A stretch of DNA of 64,000 bases from CAZIDL01 sp964537825 (GTDB taxonomy: Bacteria; Bacteroidota; Bacteroidia; Flavobacteriales_D; CAYVSK01). The stretch is taken from the NCBI GenBank assembly GCA_964537825.1, contig CAZIDL010000002.1, forward strand, positions 65,288 through 129,287, read 5' to 3'. This document shows positions 7,682 through 17,167 of this stretch, in pieces (within the stretch, counting starts at the first letter, position 1; each line of letters opens with the position of its first letter). The notes under the pieces were generated by a model. That model saw nothing but the letters and a program-made list of their open reading frames with translations, was not told where the DNA came from and ran no database searches. The position numbers and the translations under genes were made by a program.

Positions 7682-9952
7682 CACCCCGGCTAAACAGACA
7701 TCGTCGACCTGCTCGAGCTGCCCCTTCCACTCATCGAGACGCTTTTCCAATGCGATCCTCTGATCTTTCAAGGGCTGCCCGGACAACTCGAGGAGCAGCC
7801 GTTTAAGGGGTTTGTATTTGAACTTCTTTCCCTTATCCCCTCCGAACTGGTCGGGATAACCATCGCTAAGAAGGTAGAAAAGCTCCCCCGGAGCGAAGGA
7901 GCCCGTTCGCAGGGTGAAATTTCCCTGGTCCTCGCTCTTCCCGATCGGTCGCTTGTCAGGTGGTAATTCGATCAAAACGCTACCCCCTTCCTCAATGATC
8001 TTGCAGTTTTCCTGCAGTTCCTGATCCTGAGCCGCTTTGCTTCCCTCCCGGACCCAATAAAGCGGGTTGTTCGCTCCCGCCCATTGGAACTCCTTCTTCT
8101 CGTGATCGATACATATCAGGGAGATATCCATTCCATCCTTTGCTCCAGCTCCCAGATCGCGGACAAATCGATCACGAAGCTCATCGAGCACCGTCGCAGG
8201 ATCGGGATCCTTTTGTTGCGGGACGATCTCGTTCAAAAAGCTGTTCCCGAGCATGGTCAAAAAACCTCCGGGCACTCCATGCCCCGTACAATCGGCCACA
8301 GCGAACCAGACCTTCCCTCCTTGCACCATGCTCCAGTAAAAATCTCCTGAGACCACATCTTTCGGTCGAAAGAGCACGAAATGCTCCGGCAATTCCGCCG
8401 AACGCTCCTCTTCTTCCTTCAAAAGAGCGTTCTGGATATAGCTCGCGTAATCGATCGAGGCCATGATCTCGGCCTGTTTTTCCTCCACGATGGCTTTTTG
8501 CTCTTCGATGGTCCTTTTTTGGCGTTTTGTAAGACGAAGCCGGTCAAAAAGGAAATAAGCAAAAAGGAGGACCAGAAATAATCCCGTACCAGAGGAATAA
8601 CTGATGATCCGTTGGATCCGCTCCTCTTTTTCAGCAAGGGCCAATTCCTTTTGGTGCCTGGCCTCCCGTAAGCGCTGCTTTTCGCGAAAGCGATGCCTTG
8701 CCTCGAGCAATGCGAGCTTTTTCTCCTTTTCCTGGTCCATGACACTGTCCTTGGCGGATAGGTGGATCTTGTGCCATTTCAAGGCCTTTTTATGGTCACC
8801 CTCTCTTTCATGAGCTTTAAAGAGGAGTTCAGACACATCCCTTACTCTTTTGAAGATGGAGAGCGAATCAAAGACCCGATAAGCTTCCTCCAAAACAGAA
8901 ATGGCCTTTTCATCCTTCCCCTTAAGGTGATAACTCCTTCCGATGATCATCTTAGCGCTCCCTTTCCCGTGATAGGAACCGAGCTTTTCGGTCAGTTCGA
9001 TACTCCTTTGTGCATAGGCCATCGCACTGTCCAAAGCGAGCTTCCGAACTTCTGAGGGTTGGAGGTCAAGCTTCAGGTCTTCCTCAGCATACCGCTTGAG
9101 CACTTCTTTTTTGGCACTTGCAAGATCGTTATAGCTAGACCCTATATTGATAAGGGCTGTGCTTAGCATACGCGGATCTTCCGATCCCTTGGCCCACTCC
9201 TTCACCTGATCATAGCGACGTAGGACTTCCAGGTGCCGTTCTTCTTGGGGGATCCCTTTCTTTTTCAACAAGCTATCAGGCGCATACCGGAGGGTCATTC
9301 CCAGGTTGTTCTGAGCCTTGATCACCCCTTCCTGTTCTTCGAGTTCCCGATAGATCTCAAGGGCCTTTTTGTAGAGATCGTGCGCTTTACCGATCGCGCT
9401 CCGCTCGAAATAGAGCTCACCCATGTTCAGATAACTGCTGCCTATGGCAGAACTGTCCTTTGCTCGCTCTCTCAGGTCGAGGCTTCGCTGGAAATTCTCC
9501 AGGGCCTGCGGCAAGTTCCCCTGTTCCTCCTGGATCAGGGCGATGTTATTCAGGGCACTGGCCAGGCCAATGATCGCTTGCTTCTTCGATGTGTCCGTCC
9601 TTTCCCTGAAGATCCTCACGGAGCGCTTATAAGCCTTCAGTGCGCTATCGTAACGGCTTTGGTAATAAAAGGTCGCCCCGAGGGTATTGGTAAGGACGGC
9701 CATCGACCGGGGATCGGAGTGAGCGATCGATGAACCGATCCCTTTCCGACACCATTCGCGAGCGGAATCCGGGGAGCGTCGGAGCCAAGCCCAAGCCAGT
9801 TCATTGAGGGCCTTCAAACGGACTGAGTCCACCCGCTCCGGCTCCTCCCAGACCTTTCGAAGCGAATCCCTTTTCGTGGATGCTTCCCCGCCGAAGGGAA
9901 GGATAAGGAATAGAAAGAGACCGATCAGGTGTGAACAGCGATGGACCAGCAT
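7670..9952 (-). CDS. Membrane TPR protein with C-terminal SpoIIE/PP2C phosphatase domain
   Basis: 760 residues. A signal peptide (residues 1-24) is followed by a large periplasmic array of tetratricopeptide repeats (about residues 40-400; clear units such as ALNNIALIQEEQGNLPQALE). A charged coiled coil, one membrane helix near residues 450-470 and another coiled coil lead to a SpoIIE-type Ser/Thr phosphatase domain (about residues 500-757) with DVVSGDFYW, ADCTGHGVPG and LLSDGYPDQFGG. The layout suggests that the TPRs sense something outside the inner membrane and control a cytoplasmic phosphatase, perhaps acting on an anti-sigma antagonist; no such partner lies nearby. An imperfect -7 element, TATCTTTT, is at 9965-9972. 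Confidence 0.87.
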   Translation of the reverse strand: MLVHRCSHLIGLFLFLILPFGGEASTKRDSLRKVWEEPERVDSVRLKALNELAWAWLRRSPDSAREWCRKGIGSSIAHSDPRSMAVLTNTLGATFYYQSRYDSALKAYKRSVRIFRERTDTSKKQAIIGLASALNNIALIQEEQGNLPQALENFQRSLDLRERAKDSSAIGSSYLNMGELYFERSAIGKAHDLYKKALEIYRELEEQEGVIKAQNNLGMTLRYAPDSLLKKKGIPQEERHLEVLRRYDQVKEWAKGSEDPRMLSTALINIGSSYNDLASAKKEVLKRYAEEDLKLDLQPSEVRKLALDSAMAYAQRSIELTEKLGSYHGKGSAKMIIGRSYHLKGKDEKAISVLEEAYRVFDSLSIFKRVRDVSELLFKAHEREGDHKKALKWHKIHLSAKDSVMDQEKEKKLALLEARHRFREKQRLREARHQKELALAEKEERIQRIISYSSGTGLFLVLLFAYFLFDRLRLTKRQKRTIEEQKAIVEEKQAEIMASIDYASYIQNALLKEEEERSAELPEHFVLFRPKDVVSGDFYWSMVQGGKVWFAVADCTGHGVPGGFLTMLGNSFLNEIVPQQKDPDPATVLDELRDRFVRDLGAGAKDGMDISLICIDHEKKEFQWAGANNPLYWVREGSKAAQDQELQENCKIIEEGGSVLIELPPDKRPIGKSEDQGNFTLRTGSFAPGELFYLLSDGYPDQFGGDKGKKFKYKPLKRLLLELSGQPLKDQRIALEKRLDEWKGQLEQVDDVCLAGVKGE

Positions 9953-9991
9953 CGGCCCGAAGCTAAAAGATAAATCCTGAGATAACGGAGA

Positions 9992-11086
9992 TCAAACATT
10001 GAAACGGAAATGGATGATGTCCCCATCCTTCACGATGTACGCCTTCCCCTCCATCGACATCTTTCCGGCATCCTTCACCGCTTGTTCCGAACCGTAATGA
10101 AGCAGATCCTCGTACTTGATGACCTCGGCCTTGATGAAGCCGCGCTGAAAATCGGAGTGGATCACACCGGCAGCTTCAGGTGCTGTACTTCCCTGTTTCA
10201 CGGTCCAGGCACGCACTTCCGGCTCACCAGCTGTGAAGAAGGTACAGAGGTCCAATAGCGCGTAGGACTCCCGGATCAGCTTATCGACCCCGGCTTCTTC
10301 GAGCCCCAGGTCGTCCAGGAACTCCTTTCGGTCGTCCGCTTCGAGTTGAGCGATCTCAGCCTCTACCCCTGCTGCTACCGTGATCACCCCGGCCCCTTCG
10401 TCCTTAACGGCCTCCTCCACCGCTTCGACCTTTTCGTTGCCCGTTGCTGCCGACCCCTCTTCCACATTGCAACAATAGAGGACCGGCTTCCGCGTAAGAA
10501 GTTGGAGTTCCTTGAGCATCTTGCTCTCCTCTTCGTTCAGATCAACGGTCCGGGCCGACTTTCCGCTTTCCAGCGTTCCTTTGATCCGATGCAGGAGCTC
10601 CACGAGCATCTTGCTTTCCTTGCTCCCGCTCTTGGCCTCCTTCTCCGCTTTTTGCAAGCGATTCTCGACGGTTTCAAGGTCCTTGAGCTGAAGCTCAACA
10701 TCGATCACTTCTTTATCCCGGACCGGGTCCACCGAACCATCCACGTGGGCTACATTATCATTCTCAAAGCAGCGCAGAACATGAACGATCGCATCGGTCT
10801 CCCGTATATTGGCCAGGAACTGGTTGCCCAATCCCTCTCCTTCGCTCGCCCCTTGAACCAGCCCGGCGATATCGACCATTTCGATGGCGGTTGGCACCAC
10901 TTTTTTCGGCTGGTAGCGTTCAGCGATCTTATCCAAGCGGGGGTCAGGCACCTCGATCACACCCACGTTCGGCTCGATCGTGCAGAAAGGGAAGTTCTCC
11001 GACTTGGCCTGATTCTCGGAGAGGCAGTTGAAAAGGGTCGATTTACCGACGTTCGGAAGGCCAACGATGCCGCACTTCAGGGACAT
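9992..11086 (-). CDS. ychF: Redox-regulated ATPase YchF (Obg-like)
   Basis: 364 residues, the normal family length. YchF/OLA1 is a P-loop protein of the Obg group that prefers ATP, binds ribosomes and is linked to oxidative stress. GLPNVGKST (residues 8-16) is the P-loop; DIAGLVQGASEGEGLGNQFL is switch II; a coiled-coil insert (about residues 130-200) and the C-terminal TGS domain (about 280-363, with AWTVKQGSTAPEAAG and DFQRGF) follow. It is divergent from accC; TAATTTCG at 11108-11115 is a one-mismatch -7 element. Confidence 0.96.
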   Translation of the reverse strand: MSLKCGIVGLPNVGKSTLFNCLSENQAKSENFPFCTIEPNVGVIEVPDPRLDKIAERYQPKKVVPTAIEMVDIAGLVQGASEGEGLGNQFLANIRETDAIVHVLRCFENDNVAHVDGSVDPVRDKEVIDVELQLKDLETVENRLQKAEKEAKSGSKESKMLVELLHRIKGTLESGKSARTVDLNEEESKMLKELQLLTRKPVLYCCNVEEGSAATGNEKVEAVEEAVKDEGAGVITVAAGVEAEIAQLEADDRKEFLDDLGLEEAGVDKLIRESYALLDLCTFFTAGEPEVRAWTVKQGSTAPEAAGVIHSDFQRGFIKAEVIKYEDLLHYGSEQAVKDAGKMSMEGKAYIVKDGDIIHFRFNV

Positions 11087-11234
11087 AGGAGCTTTTTTGT
11101 TGGGGCGCGAAATTAGAGCTTCTGCGAGGATCTTGAGCGTTTTCGACCAGCGGCGTTCCGATAAGAAGCTACTTTGCTTCAGACTGGACCTATCCCCTCA
11201 CCTTTTCTATCTTTCAGCTGCAGAAAACCGCCTT

Positions 11235-12743
11235 ATGAAGAAGATCCTGATCGCCAATCGCGGAGAGATCGCCCTCCGCATCATGCGGACTTGCAAGGAA
11301 ATGAATATAGCCACGGTGGCCATCTATTCCGATGCGGACCGCAATGCTCCTTTCGTGCGCTATGCTGACGAGGCTGTTCGCATCGGACCTCCGTCCTCCA
11401 ATGAATCCTATTTGCGGGGGGATGCGATCATCGAGGTATCCAAGGAGCTAGGCGTGGACGGGATCCATCCCGGTTACGGCTTTCTCTCAGAGAGCGGGGA
11501 TTTCTCCCGAAAGGTGGAAAATGCCGGGATCCGCTTCATAGGACCGAAAGCTGAGTCCATCGAGGTCATGGGGAGCAAACTTGCCTCCAAAGCGGCCGTA
11601 AAGGAATACAACACCCCGTTGGTCCCCGGTACCGATGAGGCCGTGGAGGACCCTCAAGAGGCCATGCGGATCGCCAAAGAGATCGGTTTTCCGGTCCTGA
11701 TCAAAGCCTCAGCCGGAGGTGGCGGAAAAGGGATGCGGATCGTTGAAAAGGAGAAGGACCTAGAGGACCAAATGAGCCGGGCTATCAGCGAGGCAAAGAA
11801 CTCGTTCGGGGACGGTTCGGTCTTCATCGAGCGCTATGTTGGGTCTCCTAAGCACATCGAAGTTCAGGTGCTCGCCGATACGCATGGGAATTATGTTCAT
11901 CTTTTCGAAAGGGAATGTTCCATCCAAAGGCGGCATCAGAAGGTCATCGAAGAAGCACCTTCAGGCGTATTGACCCCTGAACTCCGGGAACAGATCGGCC
12001 AGACCGCTATCGGAGTGGCCCGATCCTGCGATTATATAGGGGCGGGAACCGTCGAATTCCTGCTCGATGAGAACAAGAACTTCTTCTTCCTGGAGATGAA
12101 CACCCGCCTTCAGGTAGAACATCCGGTCACGGAGATGGTCACAGGAGTGGACCTCGTCCGGGAACAGATCCGGATCGCGCGAGGTGAAGAACTGGGCTTC
12201 TCTCAGGATGAGCTGACCATTACGGGCCATGCGATAGAATCCCGGGTTTATGCGGAAGATCCGGCGAACGACTTCCTCCCCGATATCGGCACCCTTATGA
12301 CCTACCGTCCTGCCCAGGGTCCCGGAGTGCGTGTGGATGACGGATTCGAGGAAGGCATGGAGATCCCGATCCACTACGATCCCATGATCGCGAAACTGGT
12401 CGTCCACGGCAAGGACCGTGACCAAGCGATCGAACGGATGGTACGGGCTTCTAAGGACCATCGGATAGCGGGCATCAAGACCACCCTTCCGTTCTGTCGC
12501 TATACCGTCCAGCACCCGAGTTTCCGGGATGCCTCCTTTGACACCCACTTTGTGAAGGAACATTTTCAGGATCCATCTGTGCTTGAAGAAAAGGGTGAGG
12601 CCGAAGGAGAGGTCGCGGGCATCATGGCCGCCTACCTTCACCAACAGAAGAAAAGATCCCAGGGTAATACGTGGGCACAGAGCGATGATGGAAAAATGGC
12701 CGATTGGAAACGTAGAAGGGCACGGTGGTTGCAGCGCAATTGA
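11235..12743 (+). CDS. accC: Biotin carboxylase subunit of acetyl/propionyl-CoA carboxylase
   Basis: 502 residues. It uses ATP and bicarbonate to carboxylate the biotin of a carrier protein. The start ATG at 11235 gives the canonical MKKILIANRGEIA; the longer upstream frame is noncoding. The biotin carboxylase N-domain, ATP-grasp domain (SAGGGGKGMR near residue 160, then EMNTRLQVEHPVTE) and C-domain (GHAIESRVYAEDP, GIKTT) are complete. It is about 50 residues longer than the E. coli enzyme, like subunits that serve acyl-CoA carboxylases. No carrier or carboxyltransferase gene is adjacent, so the acyl-CoA substrate is open. TATCTTTC at 11208-11215 is a near-match -7 element. Confidence 0.93.
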   Translation: MKKILIANRGEIALRIMRTCKEMNIATVAIYSDADRNAPFVRYADEAVRIGPPSSNESYLRGDAIIEVSKELGVDGIHPGYGFLSESGDFSRKVENAGIRFIGPKAESIEVMGSKLASKAAVKEYNTPLVPGTDEAVEDPQEAMRIAKEIGFPVLIKASAGGGGKGMRIVEKEKDLEDQMSRAISEAKNSFGDGSVFIERYVGSPKHIEVQVLADTHGNYVHLFERECSIQRRHQKVIEEAPSGVLTPELREQIGQTAIGVARSCDYIGAGTVEFLLDENKNFFFLEMNTRLQVEHPVTEMVTGVDLVREQIRIARGEELGFSQDELTITGHAIESRVYAEDPANDFLPDIGTLMTYRPAQGPGVRVDDGFEEGMEIPIHYDPMIAKLVVHGKDRDQAIERMVRASKDHRIAGIKTTLPFCRYTVQHPSFRDASFDTHFVKEHFQDPSVLEEKGEAEGEVAGIMAAYLHQQKKRSQGNTWAQSDDGKMADWKRRRARWLQRN

Positions 12744-12793
12744 GCGAACAAAGGGTTTGAACTTTCTTCCCCCTCATTCGTAAAAAAGGAAGC

Positions 12794-13504
12794 ATGCCAA
12801 AGCTTTTTCGACATAGTTGCATCCTCATTTTAAGTATCCTCGCAGGAGGCTATTCAGGACTTCTTGCACAGTCGGGAAAAGAAGCTGCTGAAGAAAAAGA
12901 TCATTATCGGAAAGCCATCTTTTTGCAAGGGGATACCCTCCCCGAATTCCGTACAGGAGCTGTTGTCGTAGGTACGGACAGTGCCCGAATGAACCCTGCC
13001 TACAAGGAACGCTACAAGGAGCTCAAACCCAAGGTCATCGAAGTCTATCCTTACGCAGAGGTCGCCGGCCTCCTACTCCAGCATTACGAGAAAAAATTGG
13101 AAGGGATCGATATGGAGGCCAGGGAAAAATTCTATATGAAAAAGGTCGAGGAAGACCTTAAAGCGGAGTTCAAAAGCGAGATAACCGACCTTAGCGTCAG
13201 TGAGGGGCGCGTACTCGTGAAATTGATAGACCGCGAGACCGGGCACAGTTCTTATGAGATCATCGAAGAGCTTAGGGGCAAATTCCCCGCTGTATTCTGG
13301 CAAGGTGTGGCCAGCGTTTTCGGACACGACCTAAAAGCCCGTTACGACCCCTTGGAGGAGGACCGCATCGTTGAAGATATCATTTTGGACATCAAGCGAG
13401 GCGAGCTCAAGGTCCCGGAGCGTCGTCCGAACAGCGAAAAGGTCCGAAAACTCCTCAAAGACCATCAGGACCGTGGAAGGTGGTGGAAGCTCAAGAACGG
13501 GTGA
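12794..13504 (+). CDS. Exported DUF4294 protein
   Basis: 236 residues with a signal peptide (cleavage near LLAQ, residue 26). The body matches DUF4294, a family I know only from Bacteroidota: GDTLPEF, then NPAYKERYKELKPKVIEVYPYA and LVKLIDRETGHSSYEIIEELRG. The function is unknown; export and the absence of a membrane anchor point to the periplasm. The C-terminus is strongly basic. The gene follows accC by 50 bases and converges on the hydrolase-OsmC gene. Confidence 0.8.
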   Translation: MPKLFRHSCILILSILAGGYSGLLAQSGKEAAEEKDHYRKAIFLQGDTLPEFRTGAVVVGTDSARMNPAYKERYKELKPKVIEVYPYAEVAGLLLQHYEKKLEGIDMEAREKFYMKKVEEDLKAEFKSEITDLSVSEGRVLVKLIDRETGHSSYEIIEELRGKFPAVFWQGVASVFGHDLKARYDPLEEDRIVEDIILDIKRGELKVPERRPNSEKVRKLLKDHQDRGRWWKLKNG

Positions 13505-13545
13505 ACGGGATCATAGCTGAAATTCTTCTAGAAATAGGGTTCGCT

Positions 13546-14778
13546 TCACTGGTCCTTGGCTTTTTCACCTTGCTCCATTGCTTTCGTATCGACCACGATC
13601 TCCGAATGGAGCGTGCGATGAACGGGACATTTATCAGCGATCTCCAATAGACGCCCCCGTTGTTCCTCGTTCAAGTCCCCTTCCATCTCGATCGAGCGAG
13701 TAAAACGGTCCAATTTTCCCTTTTTGGTCTCCATTTCCTTTCGGTCCTCGGCATAAACGTGATCGTGTGAGAGATGCACGCGAGCTTCCTTTAGATCCCA
13801 GGATTTCCGTTTGGCATACATATGAAGGGTTAGCGAAGTACAGGACCCCAAACTCGCCATGAGCAATCGGTAAGGATCAGGCCCCATATCGTTCCCTCCG
13901 GCCTTTTCCGGCTCATCCGCAAGGAGTCGATGCCTTCCTGCAGCGATCTCCGTGGTCATGCTTTGATCCGTGGTCCGGACGGCGACCTGATGCTCGGTAT
14001 TCCAATTTTCCGGGACAGGAGCCAGGTATTTCGTGACCCAGGCAGCGATCATCTTTCCGGCATAGAGCGAATCCGTTTGCTTAGAGAGAAGATGATCCGC
14101 TCCGTCCAGGGAGATAAAGCTCTTGGGATGATGGGCTGCCTCATAGATGCGCCGGGCATTATCGATCCCCACGATCCGGTCCTGGGGCGAATGCATTACC
14201 AAAACCGGTTTACGAAGTTCTGCAAGCTGACTTTCCGGATGATGGGAACCGAGATCGTCAAGGAACTCCTTTTTGATGGTAAAGGGACGCCCTCCGATAT
14301 TCACTTCGGCAGCTCCCTCCTTTTCGATGGTCTCGAGGTCCTGTTGAAAATGAGCGGTCACGTGTTCAGGATCCGCCGGAGCACCGACCGTAGCCACTGC
14401 TTGAACGCCTGGAATGCGCGATGAAGCAAGAAGGACGGCAGCACCTCCCAGGGAATGACCGACCAACAAAGAGGGGGCTTCGTAATGGGCTTCGAGGAGT
14501 TCGGATGCTTTTACAAGATCGTCCACGTTGGAAGAAAGGTGCGTTTCCGAAAAGTCCCCTTCGCTTTCCCCCAAACCGGTAAAATCGAAGCGAAGCACCG
14601 CGATCCCCTCAGCTGTCAGCCCCTTGCTCAGGTTACCCAATCCTTTGAGGTCCTTGCTGCAGGTAAAGCAATGGGCTAAGAGAGCAAATGCCCGGGGTTC
14701 CTTATCGACTGGCCACTCCAGCCTTGCCGAGAGTTCCTGACCGTCCTCGTTCGTGAATCGCAGCTTTTGGGTATGCAT
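13546..14778 (-). CDS. Alpha/beta hydrolase fused to an OsmC-family domain
   Basis: 410 residues from the ATG at 14778. That start is chosen because the perfect -7 element at 14799-14806 leaves any further upstream start untranscribed. Residues 1-255 form an alpha/beta hydrolase with a Ser109 (GHSLGG), Asp200, His229 triad. Residues about 265-405 form an OsmC/Ohr-like domain with the two redox cysteines at 313 (GSCTS) and 384 (DKCPVH). OsmC proteins reduce organic hydroperoxides; the fused hydrolase may free lipid hydroperoxides, but this is inference. The fusion is a known architecture in bacteria. Confidence 0.9.
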   Translation of the reverse strand: MHTQKLRFTNEDGQELSARLEWPVDKEPRAFALLAHCFTCSKDLKGLGNLSKGLTAEGIAVLRFDFTGLGESEGDFSETHLSSNVDDLVKASELLEAHYEAPSLLVGHSLGGAAVLLASSRIPGVQAVATVGAPADPEHVTAHFQQDLETIEKEGAAEVNIGGRPFTIKKEFLDDLGSHHPESQLAELRKPVLVMHSPQDRIVGIDNARRIYEAAHHPKSFISLDGADHLLSKQTDSLYAGKMIAAWVTKYLAPVPENWNTEHQVAVRTTDQSMTTEIAAGRHRLLADEPEKAGGNDMGPDPYRLLMASLGSCTSLTLHMYAKRKSWDLKEARVHLSHDHVYAEDRKEMETKKGKLDRFTRSIEMEGDLNEEQRGRLLEIADKCPVHRTLHSEIVVDTKAMEQGEKAKDQ

Positions 14779-14798
14779 GTAGCTCGGTTTTGTGACAA

Positions 14799-14806
14799 CA
14801 AAGGTA
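14799..14806 (-). promoter_or_regulatory. -7 promoter element of the hydrolase-OsmC gene
   Basis: TACCTTTG on the minus strand, a full match to TAnnTTTG, 20 bases before the chosen ATG at 14778. It decides between that start and an upstream in-frame one at 14814. Confidence 0.6.
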
Positions 14807-14866
14807 AGGCGCACTTCCCTTTTCTCTCAGTTCCGGTATCCTTGTTAATTTCAATCCACCAAGCCT

Positions 14867-15355
14867 ATGCCTTACTCATTGAAATGGTCGGAGCGAGTGC
14901 TTTTCCTGACATTGGGGGTCGCTCTGATCCTCAAATTCTTTCATCCGGTCCTGGGTGTTCCGCTGGCTTTTTCTTCTTTTCTTTTCAAAGCCAGCACTCT
15001 CCTTTTCTTCTTCCTATACGTTCTATGGCCCTGGTGCACAGTACCGCCGGAAAAAAAGCAGGACCGATGGACCAGGGGGCTCCATTTTCTGGCTCCCAGT
15101 TTATGGGCATGGATCTTTTTATGGATCTTCCTTGCCCGCAACTGGATCCCCCTCCTGGAAGCGGGACATGTCGAGCTGATCTATAGCATTCCACGTTCGC
15201 TTCTTTTCCTTTTCGTGATGGCTTGGTCCATCCATCGGATCAATCTTGCTGATTCCGGTTCGGGTACTCGTTATTACGGGTGGATCATCGGCCGTACATT
15301 TTTGATAGGAATGCTCGGACATTTCGTAATAGGCACGATAGCGCCGGGAATCTGA
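14867..15355 (+). CDS. Integral membrane protein of unknown function
   Basis: 162 residues, no family recognised. Four or five hydrophobic helices are visible: about residues 10-30, 33-55, 72-95, 103-122 and 138-160, with short basic loops between them (KWSER, EKKQDR, HRIN). This suggests a small inner-membrane protein with positively charged cytoplasmic loops. It stands alone between a divergent neighbour and the thioredoxin-like lipoprotein gene 95 bases downstream. Confidence 0.7.
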   Translation: MPYSLKWSERVLFLTLGVALILKFFHPVLGVPLAFSSFLFKASTLLFFFLYVLWPWCTVPPEKKQDRWTRGLHFLAPSLWAWIFLWIFLARNWIPLLEAGHVELIYSIPRSLLFLFVMAWSIHRINLADSGSGTRYYGWIIGRTFLIGMLGHFVIGTIAPGI

Positions 15356-15450
15356 TCCTTCCCGATCATTCCCTTCCAACGCTTTTGCTATTTTCGAAGG
15401 AAAGGGTCTCCTTCGATCCTCCGAGTATCTTCACCTGAAACCTCTAGTTT

Positions 15451-16875
15451 ATGCGGATCATCAAACCCCTTAGCCTTTTGATCCTTCTCCTCACAAGCTG
15501 TGGAGGGAGCGAAAAACCTAACGATAAGGAGGACGGAAAGACGAAGCCCTCTTTATCCTCCGGACCGGTGAAGGTCACCGGAAAATTGGCCCATTCGAAG
15601 GACAGCATCAAAAAAGCCTATTTCAAGCCCTTTTACCAATATTTCCAATACAAAGTCCACCTCGATAGTGCCGGACGCTTCGAAGAAAAGTTCTCCTTGC
15701 CCCGTCCCTTATATCTGACCTTCCTCCGAAAGAAGATCTTTCTAAGGCCCGGCGACAGCCTTCATATAGAAGGCGATATAAAAAATGGGGCGAAGAGTCT
15801 GAGCTTCAGTGGGGATGCAGCAAAAGAGAACGAATACTTATTGAATAGATCTGAGGTGACGACAAGACTCTACGGGCGCTCCCCTGAAACCTTTATCAAA
15901 GGGCTTGATTCGGTCCAGAGGTTGTATAAAGAACTCCTCGACTCCCACGAACTCTCCCGGAAATTCGTCCGAAGGGAAAAACAACGGATGAAGTGGGAAA
16001 AAGCTGTTCAGCGATTGCGATACGAGAACATCCACCACCACTTCACGGAAAATAAGGAGGACAGCCTGGATCTTCCGGACGACTTTTATGCTCCTTTGAA
16101 AGAGCTCGAGCCAGAACCCCGGTTGGACATCTCGATCCCGGATTTCTACAACTTCCTCCGCTTCTATGCCCATCATATGGCTCAACAAAAGCAGGAACGG
16201 GACAGTACTGCTAAGGGGAAACCTATGATAACGCTCCGCAAGCAAGCGATCGATGAACGGTTCGGGAACGATACGGTCTCTACCGCCTTATTAGCTAAAA
16301 GCCTTTTCACAAAACTTCAAAGGGAAGGCATCGAGCACACAAAGCCCCTCTTGGAAGAATTGGAAGAAAGTTCGCTCTTCCCGGACCTTACTGATTCCCT
16401 CAGAACCCGCTATGAGGCCTGGAAACCGATCGCCAAAGGAAAAGAAGCCCCTGGGTTCGCTTATCCGAACCGGGAGGGAGATACAGTATCCCTGAAAGAC
16501 CTGAGGGGCAATTACGTTTACATCGATGCCTGGGCCACCTGGTGTGGTCCCTGCAAAAGAGAGATCCCACATCTTAAAGAATTGGAGGAGCAGTTCGCCG
16601 ATGAGAACGTGAGCTTCGTCAGTATTTCATTGGACGAAAAAGATGATCGAGCGAAGTGGAAGAAAATGGTGAAGAAAAAGGAGCTCGAAGGCCATCAACT
16701 GATCGCTAACGGAGAAGCTTTTGGTTCCAAACTAGCGAACGATTACCTGATCAACTCCATCCCCCGCTTCATTCTGATCAGCCCGGATGGCAAGATCATC
16801 GACAACAATGCGGAACGCCCTTCGGGAGATGCGGCGGAGCAATTGAAGGAAGTGTTGAAGGATAAAGCGGGGTAA
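15451..16875 (+). CDS. TlpA-like thioredoxin-fold lipoprotein
   Basis: 474 residues. A lipoprotein signal places the acylated Cys at residue 17 (LLLTSC). Residues about 40-340 are a helical and beta region typical of Bacteroidota TlpA-like proteins (partly DUF4369-like). The C-terminal thioredoxin domain holds WCGPC at residues 364-368 and the cis-Pro in SIPRF. Such proteins reduce disulfides in the periplasm, for example during cytochrome maturation, but the substrate is unknown. TATTTTCG at 15389-15396 is a near-match -7 element 54 bases upstream. Confidence 0.9.
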   Translation: MRIIKPLSLLILLLTSCGGSEKPNDKEDGKTKPSLSSGPVKVTGKLAHSKDSIKKAYFKPFYQYFQYKVHLDSAGRFEEKFSLPRPLYLTFLRKKIFLRPGDSLHIEGDIKNGAKSLSFSGDAAKENEYLLNRSEVTTRLYGRSPETFIKGLDSVQRLYKELLDSHELSRKFVRREKQRMKWEKAVQRLRYENIHHHFTENKEDSLDLPDDFYAPLKELEPEPRLDISIPDFYNFLRFYAHHMAQQKQERDSTAKGKPMITLRKQAIDERFGNDTVSTALLAKSLFTKLQREGIEHTKPLLEELEESSLFPDLTDSLRTRYEAWKPIAKGKEAPGFAYPNREGDTVSLKDLRGNYVYIDAWATWCGPCKREIPHLKELEEQFADENVSFVSISLDEKDDRAKWKKMVKKKELEGHQLIANGEAFGSKLANDYLINSIPRFILISPDGKIIDNNAERPSGDAAEQLKEVLKDKAG

Positions 16876-17167
16876 GAGGCCGCTATGCTCCCATGCTAAG
16901 GTCAAAGGGTACTTAGAGAACCAGGAGCAAAATAAGGTCAAAGCTCCAGGACCGCCTTTAGCAATGAGCTTCCCTGCTCTATCTGGAGAAGGGATCGAGG
17001 ATTGAGAACATTCCGCTAGAGACCGCAGCAATAGATCTCCTCGAGATCCCAATCAAAAACCGGCCACAAGAAAGAGGGTTTTGAAAAGGCCACGATGGAT
17101 GACCCTGAGCTTTTAAGCTCCACTGGGCATAGATCCCATTTAGAAACGGAAAGTTCTGGGATCGCGG
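16876..17167. other. Longest gap in the window, no gene found
   Basis: 292 bases between the convergent tlpA-like and sucC genes. It holds a perfect 14-base palindrome (GAGCTTTTAAGCTC, about 17108-17121) without a U-tract on either strand, so no convincing terminator. The one minus-strand open frame reaching into it is mostly antisense to the lipoprotein gene and looks noncoding. Confidence 0.5.

Noticed and set aside
16732..17052. Minus-strand frame of 106 codons reaching into the gap after the TlpA-like gene
   Set aside because: More than a third lies antisense to the lipoprotein gene, and the rest shows no signal, domain or promoter.
17108..17121. Palindrome GAGCTTTTAAGCTC as a terminator for sucC or the TlpA-like gene
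   Set aside because: Perfect symmetry, but no U-tract follows on either strand and the stem is short and AT-rich.
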